Shown: positions 16,643 to 24,650, numbered from the stretch's first letter. The stretch is DNA of 64,000 nt from CBDAPI01 sp965248635 (GCA_965248635.1 OZ252114.1:1922001-1986000); one strand, 5' to 3'. Program-made: numbers and translations. Notes: generated by a model from the letters alone, not told the origin.

Positions 16643-17836
16643 CTAACCCCAATAGTGCTGAATTCGGGCGACGCCTCGTTCGACCGTCGGGCTCGAGATT
16701 AGAAACTCCTCAACCCCGTCTGCTTGATCGTAAGCCTGGAGACTGGCGGAGTCCGCGGTGAAGACATTGAACGCGTAGCGACCCGGCAGAAGCTGCAGGT
16801 CGGGAAGAAAAAGGGCAGCGTGGAAGAGTCCCGGGCCTTCGTTGGTGAGACGATGCCCATCGATATTTGTGGTCGTGGCGTAGACCAGAACCCCGTCGTT
16901 TCGGACCAGTCCGACCCCGATTCCGGCATCATCGGTCTGATGCTCCGGAAAGCGAGCCCAGACATCCAGTCGTAAGGAATCTCCGGGCCGGAAGAGACGC
17001 TCCCCCGGGTCAGCCGGCCCCGAGAGTTCGACCCGCTCGATCGAGCTTCCATCCTTTTTCGTAGTTGGATCTTCCGAAGAGGAGTCAGGTAAGTGAGAAC
17101 TCCTGATCCTGCTGCGACACGAGTCCCGGTACCCGTCCACAACCTGATTCGCCTGGCCTGAGGCCACCACGCGGCCCTTATCCAACCACAGGGCCTGCTC
17201 GCAGAGAGACTTCACCTGGATCAGATTGTGGGAGCAGAAAACGATGGCTGTCCCACGCTCCTGGAATTCCTTGATTCGGTCCGTACACTTTTTCTGAAAC
17301 ACTTGATCCCCTACCAACAGGGCCTCGTCGATGACCAGGACGTCGGGGGAAAAACCCGTTGCAACCGCGAACGCCAACCTCAGCGACATACCGGTTGAAT
17401 AGGTTCTCAGAGGTTCGTCGATACAACCCTGAAGCTCACTGAAAGCGATGATGCCCGGCTCGAGTTCCTGACTTTGGGCTCGCGTCAGTCCCAGCAGAGC
17501 AGCACTGAAATGGATGTTTTCACGACCGCTGAACTCGGGATGAAAGCCGGTTCCCAACTCCAGCAATGCACCGATCTTACCCTCCACCAGCACTTCACCG
17601 GCGGTCGGACTGGTCGCGCCACAGAGGATCTTGAGCAGGGTGCTCTTTCCGGCGCCATTATCACCGACGACTCCGAGGGCTGATCCTCGGGGGAGCCGAA
17701 AACTGACATCTTCGATAGCAGTGAATTGAGGAAGGCCCCGAGTCGGGTTCAAGACCAGGCGCCTCCAGGACTTCCGATCAGGAAGCAGGGGATAGCTTTT
17801 CTTGAGGCCCCGAACGGCAATCGCAAAATCGCCCAC
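16643..17836 (-). CDS. Polysaccharide-export ABC transporter ATPase (Wzt-like) with C-terminal binding domain
   Basis: About 397 residues. The ABC domain has Walker A 'GDNGAGKST' near 57, 'YSTGMSLRLAFA' as signature near 146 and Walker B 'VLVIDEALLVGD' near 166, all typical of Wzt/TagH-type O-antigen and capsule exporters. The extra domain at about 260-397 (beta-rich, 'GIGVGLVRNDGVLVYATTT') resembles Wzt C-terminal glycan-end binding domains. The permease partner (Wzm) is not in the window, which is odd. GTG 17836 is preferred; the frame is open to 17875 but that part lies in a GTTCC array. Confidence 0.9.
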   Translation of the reverse strand: MGDFAIAVRGLKKSYPLLPDRKSWRRLVLNPTRGLPQFTAIEDVSFRLPRGSALGVVGDNGAGKSTLLKILCGATSPTAGEVLVEGKIGALLELGTGFHPEFSGRENIHFSAALLGLTRAQSQELEPGIIAFSELQGCIDEPLRTYSTGMSLRLAFAVATGFSPDVLVIDEALLVGDQVFQKKCTDRIKEFQERGTAIVFCSHNLIQVKSLCEQALWLDKGRVVASGQANQVVDGYRDSCRSRIRSSHLPDSSSEDPTTKKDGSSIERVELSGPADPGERLFRPGDSLRLDVWARFPEHQTDDAGIGVGLVRNDGVLVYATTTNIDGHRLTNEGPGLFHAALFLPDLQLLPGRYAFNVFTADSASLQAYDQADGVEEFLISSPTVERGVARIQHYWG

Positions 17837-17851
17837 AATGTAGAACCTTAA

Positions 17852-17982
17852 CACGTTCCAAGGTCCACGTTTCACGTTCCAGGTTCCAGGTTCCAGGTTC
17901 CAAGCGATTGGCCGCGTACATCCTCAAAGTAAGTGAAAGCGACGTGGAACGTGAAACGTGAAACGTGGAACCAGAACAGGCT
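17852..17982. repeat. Inverted pair of GTTCC/CACGTTTC arrays
   Basis: Units of CACGTTCC, CACGTTTC and AGGTTCC at 17852-17902 are answered by GTGGAACG and GTGAAACG units at 17944-17982, giving a large imperfect inverted repeat round a 40-base centre. With MITE-like copy B (18036-18191) this accounts for most of the 367 bases between the ABC ATPase and the dehydrogenase; I see no gene there. Confidence 0.6.
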
Positions 17983-18035
17983 TGAGCCAGACTGTACTCT
18001 TCCCCGACAATAGGGGCAATGGACCATGGTGCCAG

Positions 18036-18191
18036 AGTACTCACTTCCATAAATACGGCGGATGGGGGTTGCGGGCGATGTTTTTGTCGTTCGTCGTCAA
18101 CGATGGCATCGGCATCGCTTCCTCCTCTCTTCGCAACCTCACCTCGCAAGACCCATCCGCAAACGTTATCGTATTTATGGAAGGGAGTACT
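18036..18191. mobile_element. MITE-like element, copy B (156 bp)
   Basis: The 21-base inverted ends (18036-18056, 18171-18191; one mismatch) begin AGTACT. The inner part from 18057 to the right end matches 5065-5197 of copy A, while the 118-base left inner part of copy A is missing, so this is an internally deleted form. Both of its ends carry CATAAATAC where copy A has CATAGATAC. It sits just upstream of the dehydrogenase start codon. Confidence 0.8.
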
Positions 18192-18203
18192 AAGGAGACG
18201 GTT

Positions 18204-19352
18204 TTGACAAAGAGCAAGGTCGAGAATCCAGGGCAGATTCGAGACAGGTTTCAGCAGTTCTCGAAGGATCAGTTGGGCCAGCCCCAACCCCGGCTCGAGG
18301 AACAAGAGAGATTCAACCGGGAGGGTTGGCAGCGCTGCGCCGAGTTTGGAGTGATGGCGTTGCCGGCAGACCCTGCATTTCGAGGTGACGGCGCAAGCAT
18401 GCGCCAGATCATCGAGGCATTCGAAGGCCTCGGCTATGGCTGCCGTGATAACGGGCTGCTGCTTGCCATCAGTGCTCATTTGTGGGGATGCCTGCTGCCG
18501 GTTGGCACCTTTGGTTCCACCGAGCTCAAGGAGAGATTCCTGCCCTTGCTGGCTGCGGGGCAATTCATCGGCGGGTTGGCAGTGAGCGAACCCGAAGCCG
18601 GTTCTGACGCCTTCAGTCTCACCGCCAGCGCCAGGCGTGAAGGCGACCACTATGTCCTAGATGGGGTGAAGACGTTTGTCACGAACGGGACTGTCGCAGA
18701 TGTAGTGGTGATCCTCGCCCACTGTGACGAGAAGGAGGGCATGGATGCCCTTTCGGCGTTCCTGGTCGAGAAAGACACCCCTGGTTTTCTGGTGGAGAAA
18801 AAACTCGGGAAAATGGGGTTGCGAACTGCCGAGATGGCCCAGCTCAGACTGGCGGAGTGCAGGATTCCCGCCGCCAACCGGATTGGTCCCGAGGGAATCG
18901 GTCGATCTCTATTTGCCCATGTGATGGAGTGGGAGCGGGCCTGCATTATGGCTCCGGCAGTGGGTTCCATGCAGTTTCTGCTCGATCGGACGATCCGCTA
19001 TGCAAAAGAGCGGGTCCAGTTCGATGAGCCGATCTCGAGACAACCCGAAGTGGCGGCAAAGATCATCCAGATGAAGCTGCGCGTGGATACCTCCCGTCTG
19101 CTTCTGCAGGATGCGGGCCAGCTAAAGGAGGAAGAAGGGCGATCGGTATTGATGGAGGCTTCCCTTGCCAAACTCTACGTCAGTGAGTGCTGGGTCAAGA
19201 ACTGTCTCGATGCCATGGCTGTGCATGGAGGGTACGGCTACCTCACCGATTTTGAGATTGAGAAAGAGCTGAGGGATGCGATGGGAAGCCAGTTTCATTC
19301 CGGAACCGCAGAGATCCAGCGCTTGACGGCTGCCAGAATGATGGGTCTTTAG
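18204..19352 (+). CDS. Acyl-CoA-dehydrogenase-fold protein, resembling prolyl-carrier-protein dehydrogenases
   Basis: A 382-residue flavoprotein of the acyl-CoA dehydrogenase superfamily. FAD-site stretches include 'LAVSEPEAGSDAF' and 'VLDGVKTFVTNG'. The usual catalytic Glu in 'YEGT' is replaced (QFHSGTAEIQR), while Glu244 in 'MEWERA' sits at the isovaleryl-CoA-dehydrogenase position, as in prolyl-ACP oxidases such as AnaB and PltE. The next gene is an adenylation enzyme with a proline-like code, so the likely substrate is an aminoacyl-carrier thioester rather than CoA. Start: TTG 18204 with TAAGGAG six bases upstream; an in-frame ATG 18177 lies inside the MITE-like element. Confidence 0.87.
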   Translation: MTKSKVENPGQIRDRFQQFSKDQLGQPQPRLEEQERFNREGWQRCAEFGVMALPADPAFRGDGASMRQIIEAFEGLGYGCRDNGLLLAISAHLWGCLLPVGTFGSTELKERFLPLLAAGQFIGGLAVSEPEAGSDAFSLTASARREGDHYVLDGVKTFVTNGTVADVVVILAHCDEKEGMDALSAFLVEKDTPGFLVEKKLGKMGLRTAEMAQLRLAECRIPAANRIGPEGIGRSLFAHVMEWERACIMAPAVGSMQFLLDRTIRYAKERVQFDEPISRQPEVAAKIIQMKLRVDTSRLLLQDAGQLKEEEGRSVLMEASLAKLYVSECWVKNCLDAMAVHGGYGYLTDFEIEKELRDAMGSQFHSGTAEIQRLTAARMMGL

Positions 19353-19375
19353 TACTTCCCGGGGGTGTAATTACT

Positions 19376-20950
19376 CTGCTGCTGAATCGCTTCTTCGATC
19401 GCGTCTCTGATCAACCTCACCTACCGGCGATCATCGACCGTCAGCGCAGAATCAGCTATCGGGAACTCGAGGATCAGTCCTCGAGGGTCGCCTCCTATCT
19501 CCACAACTGCGGGATTGGGCCCGACTGCAGAGTGGCCATTCTTCTCGCCAAATCGATCGAAGCCGTAGTCACGATCCTGGGTGTGCTCAAGACAGGTGCC
19601 GCCTACGTGCCTCTCGATCCAGGGGCTCCCGGACGGCGGATTGCGAGCCAGTTGAAGGACTGTGAGCCCCAGGCCCTTTTTGTGAACTCCCGCTCGCCCG
19701 TCCTTTCCAATGGTCTGCCTTGTGACCCTCTCAGAACCGTCATTGTCGGTGAGCCGGCGGAAACGGCAAGAGAAGGCCTGGAAGCCCGTGGCTGGGACGA
19801 GGTTCTCAGCCTTTCCCCTGGTCCGACCCCGGGGCAGCCTGAAGGGGCCGAGGCCGCCTACCTTCTCTACACCTCGGGATCTACCGGCGAGCCCAAAGGT
19901 GTCGTCATCTCCCATACCGGGGCCAGAGCTTTTGTGAACTGGTCGGCCGACGTCTTTGACCTGGGCCCGTCGGATCTTGTCTCCAGTCACGCCCCTTTTC
20001 ATTTCGATCTCTCCATCTTCGATCTCTTTGCCTCGCTGAGTGCCGGGGCCAGTGTCGTGCTGGTTCCGAAAGAAATGTCGGTGTTTCCGGCCAGCCTGGC
20101 GGCATTCATCCAAACCCACCAGATCAGTGTCTGGTATTCGGTCCCAACAATACTGTCGCGGCTGGCACGCCAGGAGGAGTCGACGCCCGGTCTTCTGAGA
20201 TCCCTGAGACTGGTCCTGTTTGCCGGGGAAGTCCTCTCCAGCAAGGACTTTATCAGCCTCAGTCGGTCACTCCCAGACACCAGTTTCTTCAACCTTTACG
20301 GGCCCACCGAGACGAATGTCTGTACCTATCATCCGGTGACCAGGGCTCACCCGGATGAGCCGATCCCCATCGGGAGAGCCTGTCCCTATGCCAGAGTGTT
20401 TGTTCTCAAAACCGATGTCCACCTGGCACAACCCGGCGAACAGGGAGAGTTGTGGGTAGCCGGGGATTCGCTGATGTCCGGCTACTGGAACCGACCGTCG
20501 GAAACCCGAAGAGTGAAACTCTCACAACCCCCCTCTGCCATACTCTCGACCTCACCTGTCTATCGAACCGGCGACCTGGTTCGCGTTTCCTCTGATGGCA
20601 ACCTGGTTTTCCTGAACCGCGTTGACTCCATGGTGAAGCGGCATGGATATCGGATCGAACTAGGGGAGATCGAGTTCTGTCTAAACGGGGATCCCGACAT
20701 TCAGGAGGCGCTCGTCCTGGCCCTTCAGGAGGACGAGATCAATTTCACAATTGAAGCGTTTGTTGTTTTCGCGAAGGGGGAGTCAGGGGCCACTCGGGCA
20801 GTGGAAAACATCGTCCGACGAACCCTGCTCGACTACATGCTTCCCGATAGGATCCACCTCTTGAGCAGCTTGCCTCGCACCTCCCGTGGCAAAGTGGATC
20901 GGGAGAAGCTTCGGAAGATGGCCGTTGACCGTGGGTCCGTTGACCGTTAA
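19376..20950 (+). CDS. Stand-alone amino acid adenylation enzyme, predicted prolyl-AMP ligase
   Basis: About 524 residues of NRPS adenylation domain without a carrier domain. Core motifs: A3 'YTSGSTGEPKGVV', A4 'HFDLSIFDLF', A5 'NLYGPTETNV', A8 'KRHGYRIELGEIE', and the final catalytic Lys in 'SRGKVDREKL'. Reading the ten pocket positions against GrsA gives D-L-F-Y-L-A-L-V-C-K, one change from the code I recall for pyrrole-forming prolyl ligases (DLLYLALVCK). It starts 23 bases after the dehydrogenase. Homology extends upstream of GTG 19532; no ATG/GTG/TTG exists in frame there, so CTG 19376 (GGGGGTG upstream) is a best guess. Confidence 0.87.
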   Translation: MLLNRFFDRVSDQPHLPAIIDRQRRISYRELEDQSSRVASYLHNCGIGPDCRVAILLAKSIEAVVTILGVLKTGAAYVPLDPGAPGRRIASQLKDCEPQALFVNSRSPVLSNGLPCDPLRTVIVGEPAETAREGLEARGWDEVLSLSPGPTPGQPEGAEAAYLLYTSGSTGEPKGVVISHTGARAFVNWSADVFDLGPSDLVSSHAPFHFDLSIFDLFASLSAGASVVLVPKEMSVFPASLAAFIQTHQISVWYSVPTILSRLARQEESTPGLLRSLRLVLFAGEVLSSKDFISLSRSLPDTSFFNLYGPTETNVCTYHPVTRAHPDEPIPIGRACPYARVFVLKTDVHLAQPGEQGELWVAGDSLMSGYWNRPSETRRVKLSQPPSAILSTSPVYRTGDLVRVSSDGNLVFLNRVDSMVKRHGYRIELGEIEFCLNGDPDIQEALVLALQEDEINFTIEAFVVFAKGESGATRAVENIVRRTLLDYMLPDRIHLLSSLPRTSRGKVDREKLRKMAVDRGSVDR

Positions 20951-20958
20951 CGGTCAAC
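20939..20958. terminator. Perfect 20-base palindrome at convergent gene ends
   Basis: GTTGACCGTT followed by its exact complement holds the stop codons of both converging genes; each gene ends with the codons for V-D-R and TAA read from opposite strands of the same palindrome. It could act as a two-way terminator or be a recombination scar. There is no T-run. Confidence 0.4.
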
Positions 20959-22149
20959 AGCTCTCACGTAGGACAGGATCTCTTGTGCCGCGCGTTCCTC
21001 TCCGCCAGCCGCCCTGAGGCCCGCTCCCAATTCCCTGGCCGCCGCCGCATAGGCTGGATTGAAGAGTAGTTCGTTGATCGTTTCCCGCAGCTTCTGAGGT
21101 GTCACCTCGCGGGGCGAAAGGACGAGACCCGCGCCCAGGTCGGCAACCCGCCGGGCCGCGATTGCCTGCTCCAGGAGGTAGGGTATGATCAGCAGTGGTT
21201 TTCCAAAGTAAAGTGCCTCACTCACACTGTTCATCCCACCTCTGCTGATGAAGAGAATGGAACGAGGGAGAATCTTGAGTTGAGGTACATGGGGCTTCAG
21301 AATCCAGTTGTCGGGAATCTCGCCCAAAGCCGACCCTGGAAGCTCTGAACTGACCGATGCAACCACGCGATAGGGCATCTGCTTCAGTACCTCAAAGATC
21401 TGCCCGTATAGTTCAGGTTCCAGGTTGAACAAGGTCCCCATCGAAACGTAGATCAACGGCTCGTTATCGGGTAGCTGCCAGTCAGGCTCGGCCTGACCTT
21501 CTCGTTCTCCCAGACAGGTTCCGACAAAACGAAAGGTTTCACCAAAAGCCTTTGAGAAGGGCTGGAATCCGTGGGAGGTGTAGACCAGATTGAGCTGTTC
21601 CGGGCAGAAGTAAAGCTCCATAAGATGGGGGTGCCGGGTTTGATAGTGCTTGCGGATTCGCTTTCGAACCCGAATCGAGCGGATGATGGAGTAGGTCTTG
21701 GCCAAGAATTGAGTTGCCGAGAGCGGCGGCCGGTAAAGCCCTCGCCCCAGAGAGGCAACACGCTTGCTGAGGGCAAGCGTCGTGATCGAGGAGATGGCCG
21801 GCAGGTCCATCAGATCGGCCAGACATTTACCCCACGGCGCCATGGCATCATGAATCAAGTAGTCATAACCGGAGCCCCGCAGTTCGTCGAGCTCATGCTC
21901 GATGACCGATTCCACAGCTTCCATCATCAAATAGGGAAGCTGGCTCAACGAGGCAGTGACGCTGCGTGGATCTTTGAGGAAATCGCTTTCATATTCCTTG
22001 TAGGAGGCACCGGTTTTAAGTATAGGACCGCGGAAAACCTGTGAGCTGTAGTAGGTGACTTGTTCTCCCTTCTCGACCAGCTTGCGCACGACCGGCAGGG
22101 TGGGATTGGTATGACCATGGACTGGAAAACCAAAAAAAACAGCCTTCAC
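20947..22149 (-). CDS. GT1 (MGT-type) glycosyltransferase
   Basis: A 400-residue GT-B enzyme related to macrolide and UDP-sugar transferases. The N-terminal 'FGFPVHGHTNPTLPVVRKL' holds the catalytic His, and the C-terminal donor site reads 'ILFISRGGMNSVSEALYFGKPLLIIP' followed by EQ. In most relatives the donor loop is THGG and ends in DQ; here Arg replaces that His, so donor choice may be altered. Such enzymes usually sugar-tag small hydrophobic natural products. It converges on the adenylation gene and shares the stop-codon palindrome. No carrier or export gene is adjacent. Confidence 0.9.
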   Translation of the reverse strand: MKAVFFGFPVHGHTNPTLPVVRKLVEKGEQVTYYSSQVFRGPILKTGASYKEYESDFLKDPRSVTASLSQLPYLMMEAVESVIEHELDELRGSGYDYLIHDAMAPWGKCLADLMDLPAISSITTLALSKRVASLGRGLYRPPLSATQFLAKTYSIIRSIRVRKRIRKHYQTRHPHLMELYFCPEQLNLVYTSHGFQPFSKAFGETFRFVGTCLGEREGQAEPDWQLPDNEPLIYVSMGTLFNLEPELYGQIFEVLKQMPYRVVASVSSELPGSALGEIPDNWILKPHVPQLKILPRSILFISRGGMNSVSEALYFGKPLLIIPYLLEQAIAARRVADLGAGLVLSPREVTPQKLRETINELLFNPAYAAAARELGAGLRAAGGEERAAQEILSYVRAVDR

Positions 22150-22401
22150 CTGTTTTCACCCCGGTCAGGCCCTCACCTTGGGGAGGAGAGCACTCACTCT
22201 CGCTGTGCCAAAATGCACTCAACTGCACCTTTTCTCGTTCTCAGGCATCTTTATTATGCAGTAAGGAGGTTCTGAAGTCTTTTTTGTGACGCTTTTCCGC
22301 ACGATTCAGTTGTGGTGTACGGGCTTGGGCTGCGTTGGATTTGTGTGCGCACAGCACCCGCCGAAAGCGTTCTGGGTGCTGGGTTCTGGAATTGATTGAT
22401 C
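22150..22401. other. Intergenic stretch without a supported gene
   Basis: 252 bases between the GT1 and HAD genes, both on the minus strand. The + strand holds AAGGAGG at 22263 with only a 37-codon GTG frame about 16 bases later, too weak to call. GT1 would need its promoter here; I do not see a convincing one. Confidence 0.4.
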
Positions 22402-23091
22402 TCAGATCCGCTCCAGGACCTCCAGCACGTCCTCGGTCGACTCCAGGGAAGGGAAGAGGGCGTCCGGAGAACACTGCCTCAGTTGCTCCAGATCAAAGCT
22501 TCCGGTTGCGACGCCGACCGCTTTGACGCCGGCTTCCCGGGCGTGAAGGATGTCGCGAGGGGTGTCGCCGACCACCACCGATTTTCCGCTGAAGCGGTTC
22601 CCCAGGATCCGCTGGCCCCGCAGTATTCCCGCTCGCACGATTTCTGTTCTGGATTCGCTATCGCACCCAAAGCCACCGAAGTGGAAGAAAGACAGGAGGT
22701 TTGCCTGGCTGAGCTTGCGGCGAGCTCCCCTCGCAACATTACCGGTTGCCAGTCCACTGAGGAAATCGTCGCTCTGGTCGAGGCGGTTGAGAAGACTGGT
22801 CACTCCCGGGAGCACGTGGAAGTGATCGCAACGGTGCAATTCCTCAGTCAGGTGATGGCCGTAAATAGCCAGAAACTCCTCACTCAAGCCCTCTTCAAGA
22901 GAGCCGTCAGCTCCAGCCAGAACCAGGGCCTCTCGGATGATCATCAGATCGGTCTTCCCGTCCAGCGGCAGCTGCACCTTCAGAGTCTTGTTCCGATAGT
23001 ACTGTTGGATTGTCCTTTCCAGGGCGCGACTCCCTGCTCCCCGGGCCGTCAACAGGGTACCGTCGATATCGAAAAGAATCAGGTGGGTCAT
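22402..23091 (-). CDS. HAD-family phosphatase (phosphoglycolate phosphatase-like)
   Basis: About 229 residues. Motif I is 'LILFDIDGTLL' (nucleophile and acid Asp), motif II 'LATGNVA', and motif IV 'VVVGDTPRDILHAREAG'. The helical cap between about 20 and 95 is type C1, as in Gph/PGP enzymes, so a small phosphoester is the likely substrate; which one cannot be told. ATG 23091 is chosen because the HAD motif follows directly; the frame is open 14 codons further upstream to a GTG. Confidence 0.88.
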   Translation of the reverse strand: MTHLILFDIDGTLLTARGAGSRALERTIQQYYRNKTLKVQLPLDGKTDLMIIREALVLAGADGSLEEGLSEEFLAIYGHHLTEELHRCDHFHVLPGVTSLLNRLDQSDDFLSGLATGNVARGARRKLSQANLLSFFHFGGFGCDSESRTEIVRAGILRGQRILGNRFSGKSVVVGDTPRDILHAREAGVKAVGVATGSFDLEQLRQCSPDALFPSLESTEDVLEVLERI

Positions 23092-23247
23092 GGGGTTGAA
23101 CTTTTCAGACTCCCGGATCGTAGTCACCGGCAAGAAGTACCCAACCAGGCTGAATACATGAAGGCGATGAATCGTATCAGAATTGGAGCTAATTGTAGCG
23201 GGAAAGAGATTTCCCCTGGTTTCTTCTTTTAGAATTAGGAGATCTGG

Positions 23248-23526
23248 ATGTTTGAGCTTTTTCTTGTGTTAGGCCTGGTTGTCTGTGCGGTCATGCTGAC
23301 GGTGGGACTCTTCAAGCTCGTTTTCGGACTGTTGCTGTTGCCCGTGAAGATCGTCGGTGCGGTCCTTCACCTGGTCGTCAGTCTGGTAGTCGGAATCATC
23401 GGCATCGCCGTTACCGTGGTTGTCCTGCCGGTGTTGGCGCTTGTGGCAATTCCAGTCCTGATTGTCCTGAGTATTCTGGCACTCCGCTTGCTTCTCATCT
23501 GGGGCCTGTTCCACCTGGCCTTTTGA
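23248..23526 (+). CDS. Small, extremely hydrophobic membrane protein
   Basis: 92 residues, nearly all L, V, I, G and A with a few K and R, forming about three membrane helices. No family recognised. TTAGGAG lies eight bases upstream of the ATG. A short hairpin (GGGAAA-GAGA-TTTCCC, 23200-23215) followed by a pyrimidine-rich run lies in its leader. Confidence 0.6.
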   Translation: MFELFLVLGLVVCAVMLTVGLFKLVFGLLLLPVKIVGAVLHLVVSLVVGIIGIAVTVVVLPVLALVAIPVLIVLSILALRLLLIWGLFHLAF

Positions 23527-23542
23527 CGCGGGGAGTATTGAT

Positions 23543-23944
23543 GTGCTGAAGCCTTCAGGCATCCTGGAAGCCTGTCTGTACGCCCCTGATCTGGACGCCG
23601 CCGAGGATTTCTACCGCGAGGTCGTGGGACTCGAGGTCTATTCCCGCGATCCTGGCCGCGATGTCTTTTTCCGCTGTGGCCAGGGCATGTTCCTGGTCTT
23701 TAACCCCGCCCAGACGTCGCGAAATGGAAACTCGCCAGTCCCACGCCACGGTGCCACCGGCCCCGGTCATGTTGCTTTTCGGATTCGGCAAGAGGAGGTC
23801 AAGGACTGGAAACAAAGGCTGGAGGATGGCGGGGTGGAAATCGAACAGGAGATTCTCTGGCCCGGAGGCGGGCGTTCTCTCTATTTTCGGGATCCGGCCG
23901 GTAATTCCGTAGAGCTTGCCACTGGCGGGTTGTGGGGGCTCTGA
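23543..23944 (+). CDS. VOC-superfamily (glyoxalase/bleomycin resistance-like) protein
   Basis: 133 residues with the two-module beta-alpha-beta-beta-beta fold: 'LEACLYAPDLDAAEDFYREVVGLEV' opens module one, 'GPGHVAFRIRQEEVKDWKQRLEDGGV' opens module two, and 'GRSLYFRDPAGNSVELATG' ends it. The second-module His and final Glu of a metal site are visible. Substrate unknown: dioxygenases, lyases and resistance proteins all use this fold. GTG start with GGGGAG upstream; 16 bases after the small membrane gene. Confidence 0.87.
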   Translation: MLKPSGILEACLYAPDLDAAEDFYREVVGLEVYSRDPGRDVFFRCGQGMFLVFNPAQTSRNGNSPVPRHGATGPGHVAFRIRQEEVKDWKQRLEDGGVEIEQEILWPGGGRSLYFRDPAGNSVELATGGLWGL

Positions 23945-23945
23945 C

Positions 23946-24090
23946 GCCCGCGGTTTCCGTTGATCGCGTCTACCGGTCGCTCCGCATTGAATCAGAACCT
24001 GAGCTCCAGCGAGGGCTGAGTGGTAGCTGCGGCCTGCGCCCGTGGTTCTGTTGTCACGTTTCCCGGCCACTCCGCATTGAAGTAACACCC
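23946..24090. repeat. 92-base tandem repeat family, copy 1 (about 1.6 units)
   Basis: GCCCGCGGTTTCCGTTGATC at 23946 recurs as GCCCGTGGTTCTGTTGTCAC at 24038, a 92-base period; 'CCGGYCRCTCCGCATTGAA' follows in both units. The middle (GCGAGGGCTGAGTGGTAGC) recurs near 48.9 kb and in shuffled order near 39.05 kb. Together with unique sequence this fills the gap before the CoA-binding gene. Confidence 0.65.
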
Positions 24091-24232
24091 GGTCCCCGGA
24101 TCCGTTTCAGCAGCTGCTCAAGAAGTGGAAAAGGAACAGCATCGTTGTTGGGAAGAGCAAAATCAGGATTACAAGCCCGAACTTTTTCATGCTTTGCTAT
24201 GATGCCGTAAGGATGTCCCGGCCGCAGCCATT

Positions 24233-24650
24233 ATGAGAGATTTGATCGAGGACTTTGTCTCGAGACCGGTCTGGGCAGTGGTGGGTTTTTCTGCCAATCC
24301 CCTCAAGTTTGGCCATCGTATCTATTTTGACCTGCGGAGAGCCGGTTACCAGGTCTATGCGGTCAATCGCCGGGGAGGCAGGCAGGCCGGGGAGTCCGTC
24401 TATGCAAGCGTGGAACACCTACCGGTCTCCGTGGATGTAGTCGATGTGGTGGTTCCGCCGCAAGAAGGGATCCAGGTGGTTCGCCAGTGTGTACACAAGA
24501 ATTTGAACCGGGTCTGGCTACAGCCGGGTGCCGAGTCCCCCTGAGATCATTCAGTTCTGCAATCAAGAGATGATGCAGGTGGTGTTCAACGCCTGTGCCA
24601 TGGTCGAGAAAAAGAGATTTGCCTCTGTCGAGAGGCAGGAAGAGAGGTAG
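24233..24650 (+). pseudogene. CoA-binding (YccU-like) protein, interrupted by a +1 frameshift
   Basis: The N-terminal 103 residues are a Rossmann CoA-binding domain ('VWAVVGFSANPLKFGHRIYFDL', 'VDVVDVVVPP', 'VWLQPGAES'). The frame stops at TGA in the run CCCCCTGA (24538-24545). Dropping one C restores 'PEIIQFCNQEMMQVVFNACAMVEKKRF', the family's normal C-terminus, and ends at TAG 24650 (about 138 residues). The homopolymer suggests a base-calling error, but a real mutation cannot be excluded. Confidence 0.85.

Noticed and set aside
23200..23232. GGGAAA-GAGA-TTTCCC hairpin with T-rich tail as a terminator
   Set aside because: No + strand gene ends upstream and the tail is interrupted by C and G; left as a leader feature only.
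24540..24650. Selenocysteine at the TGA of the CoA-binding protein, since SelB is present
   Set aside because: Reading through TGA in frame gives no family similarity, while a one-base shift does.
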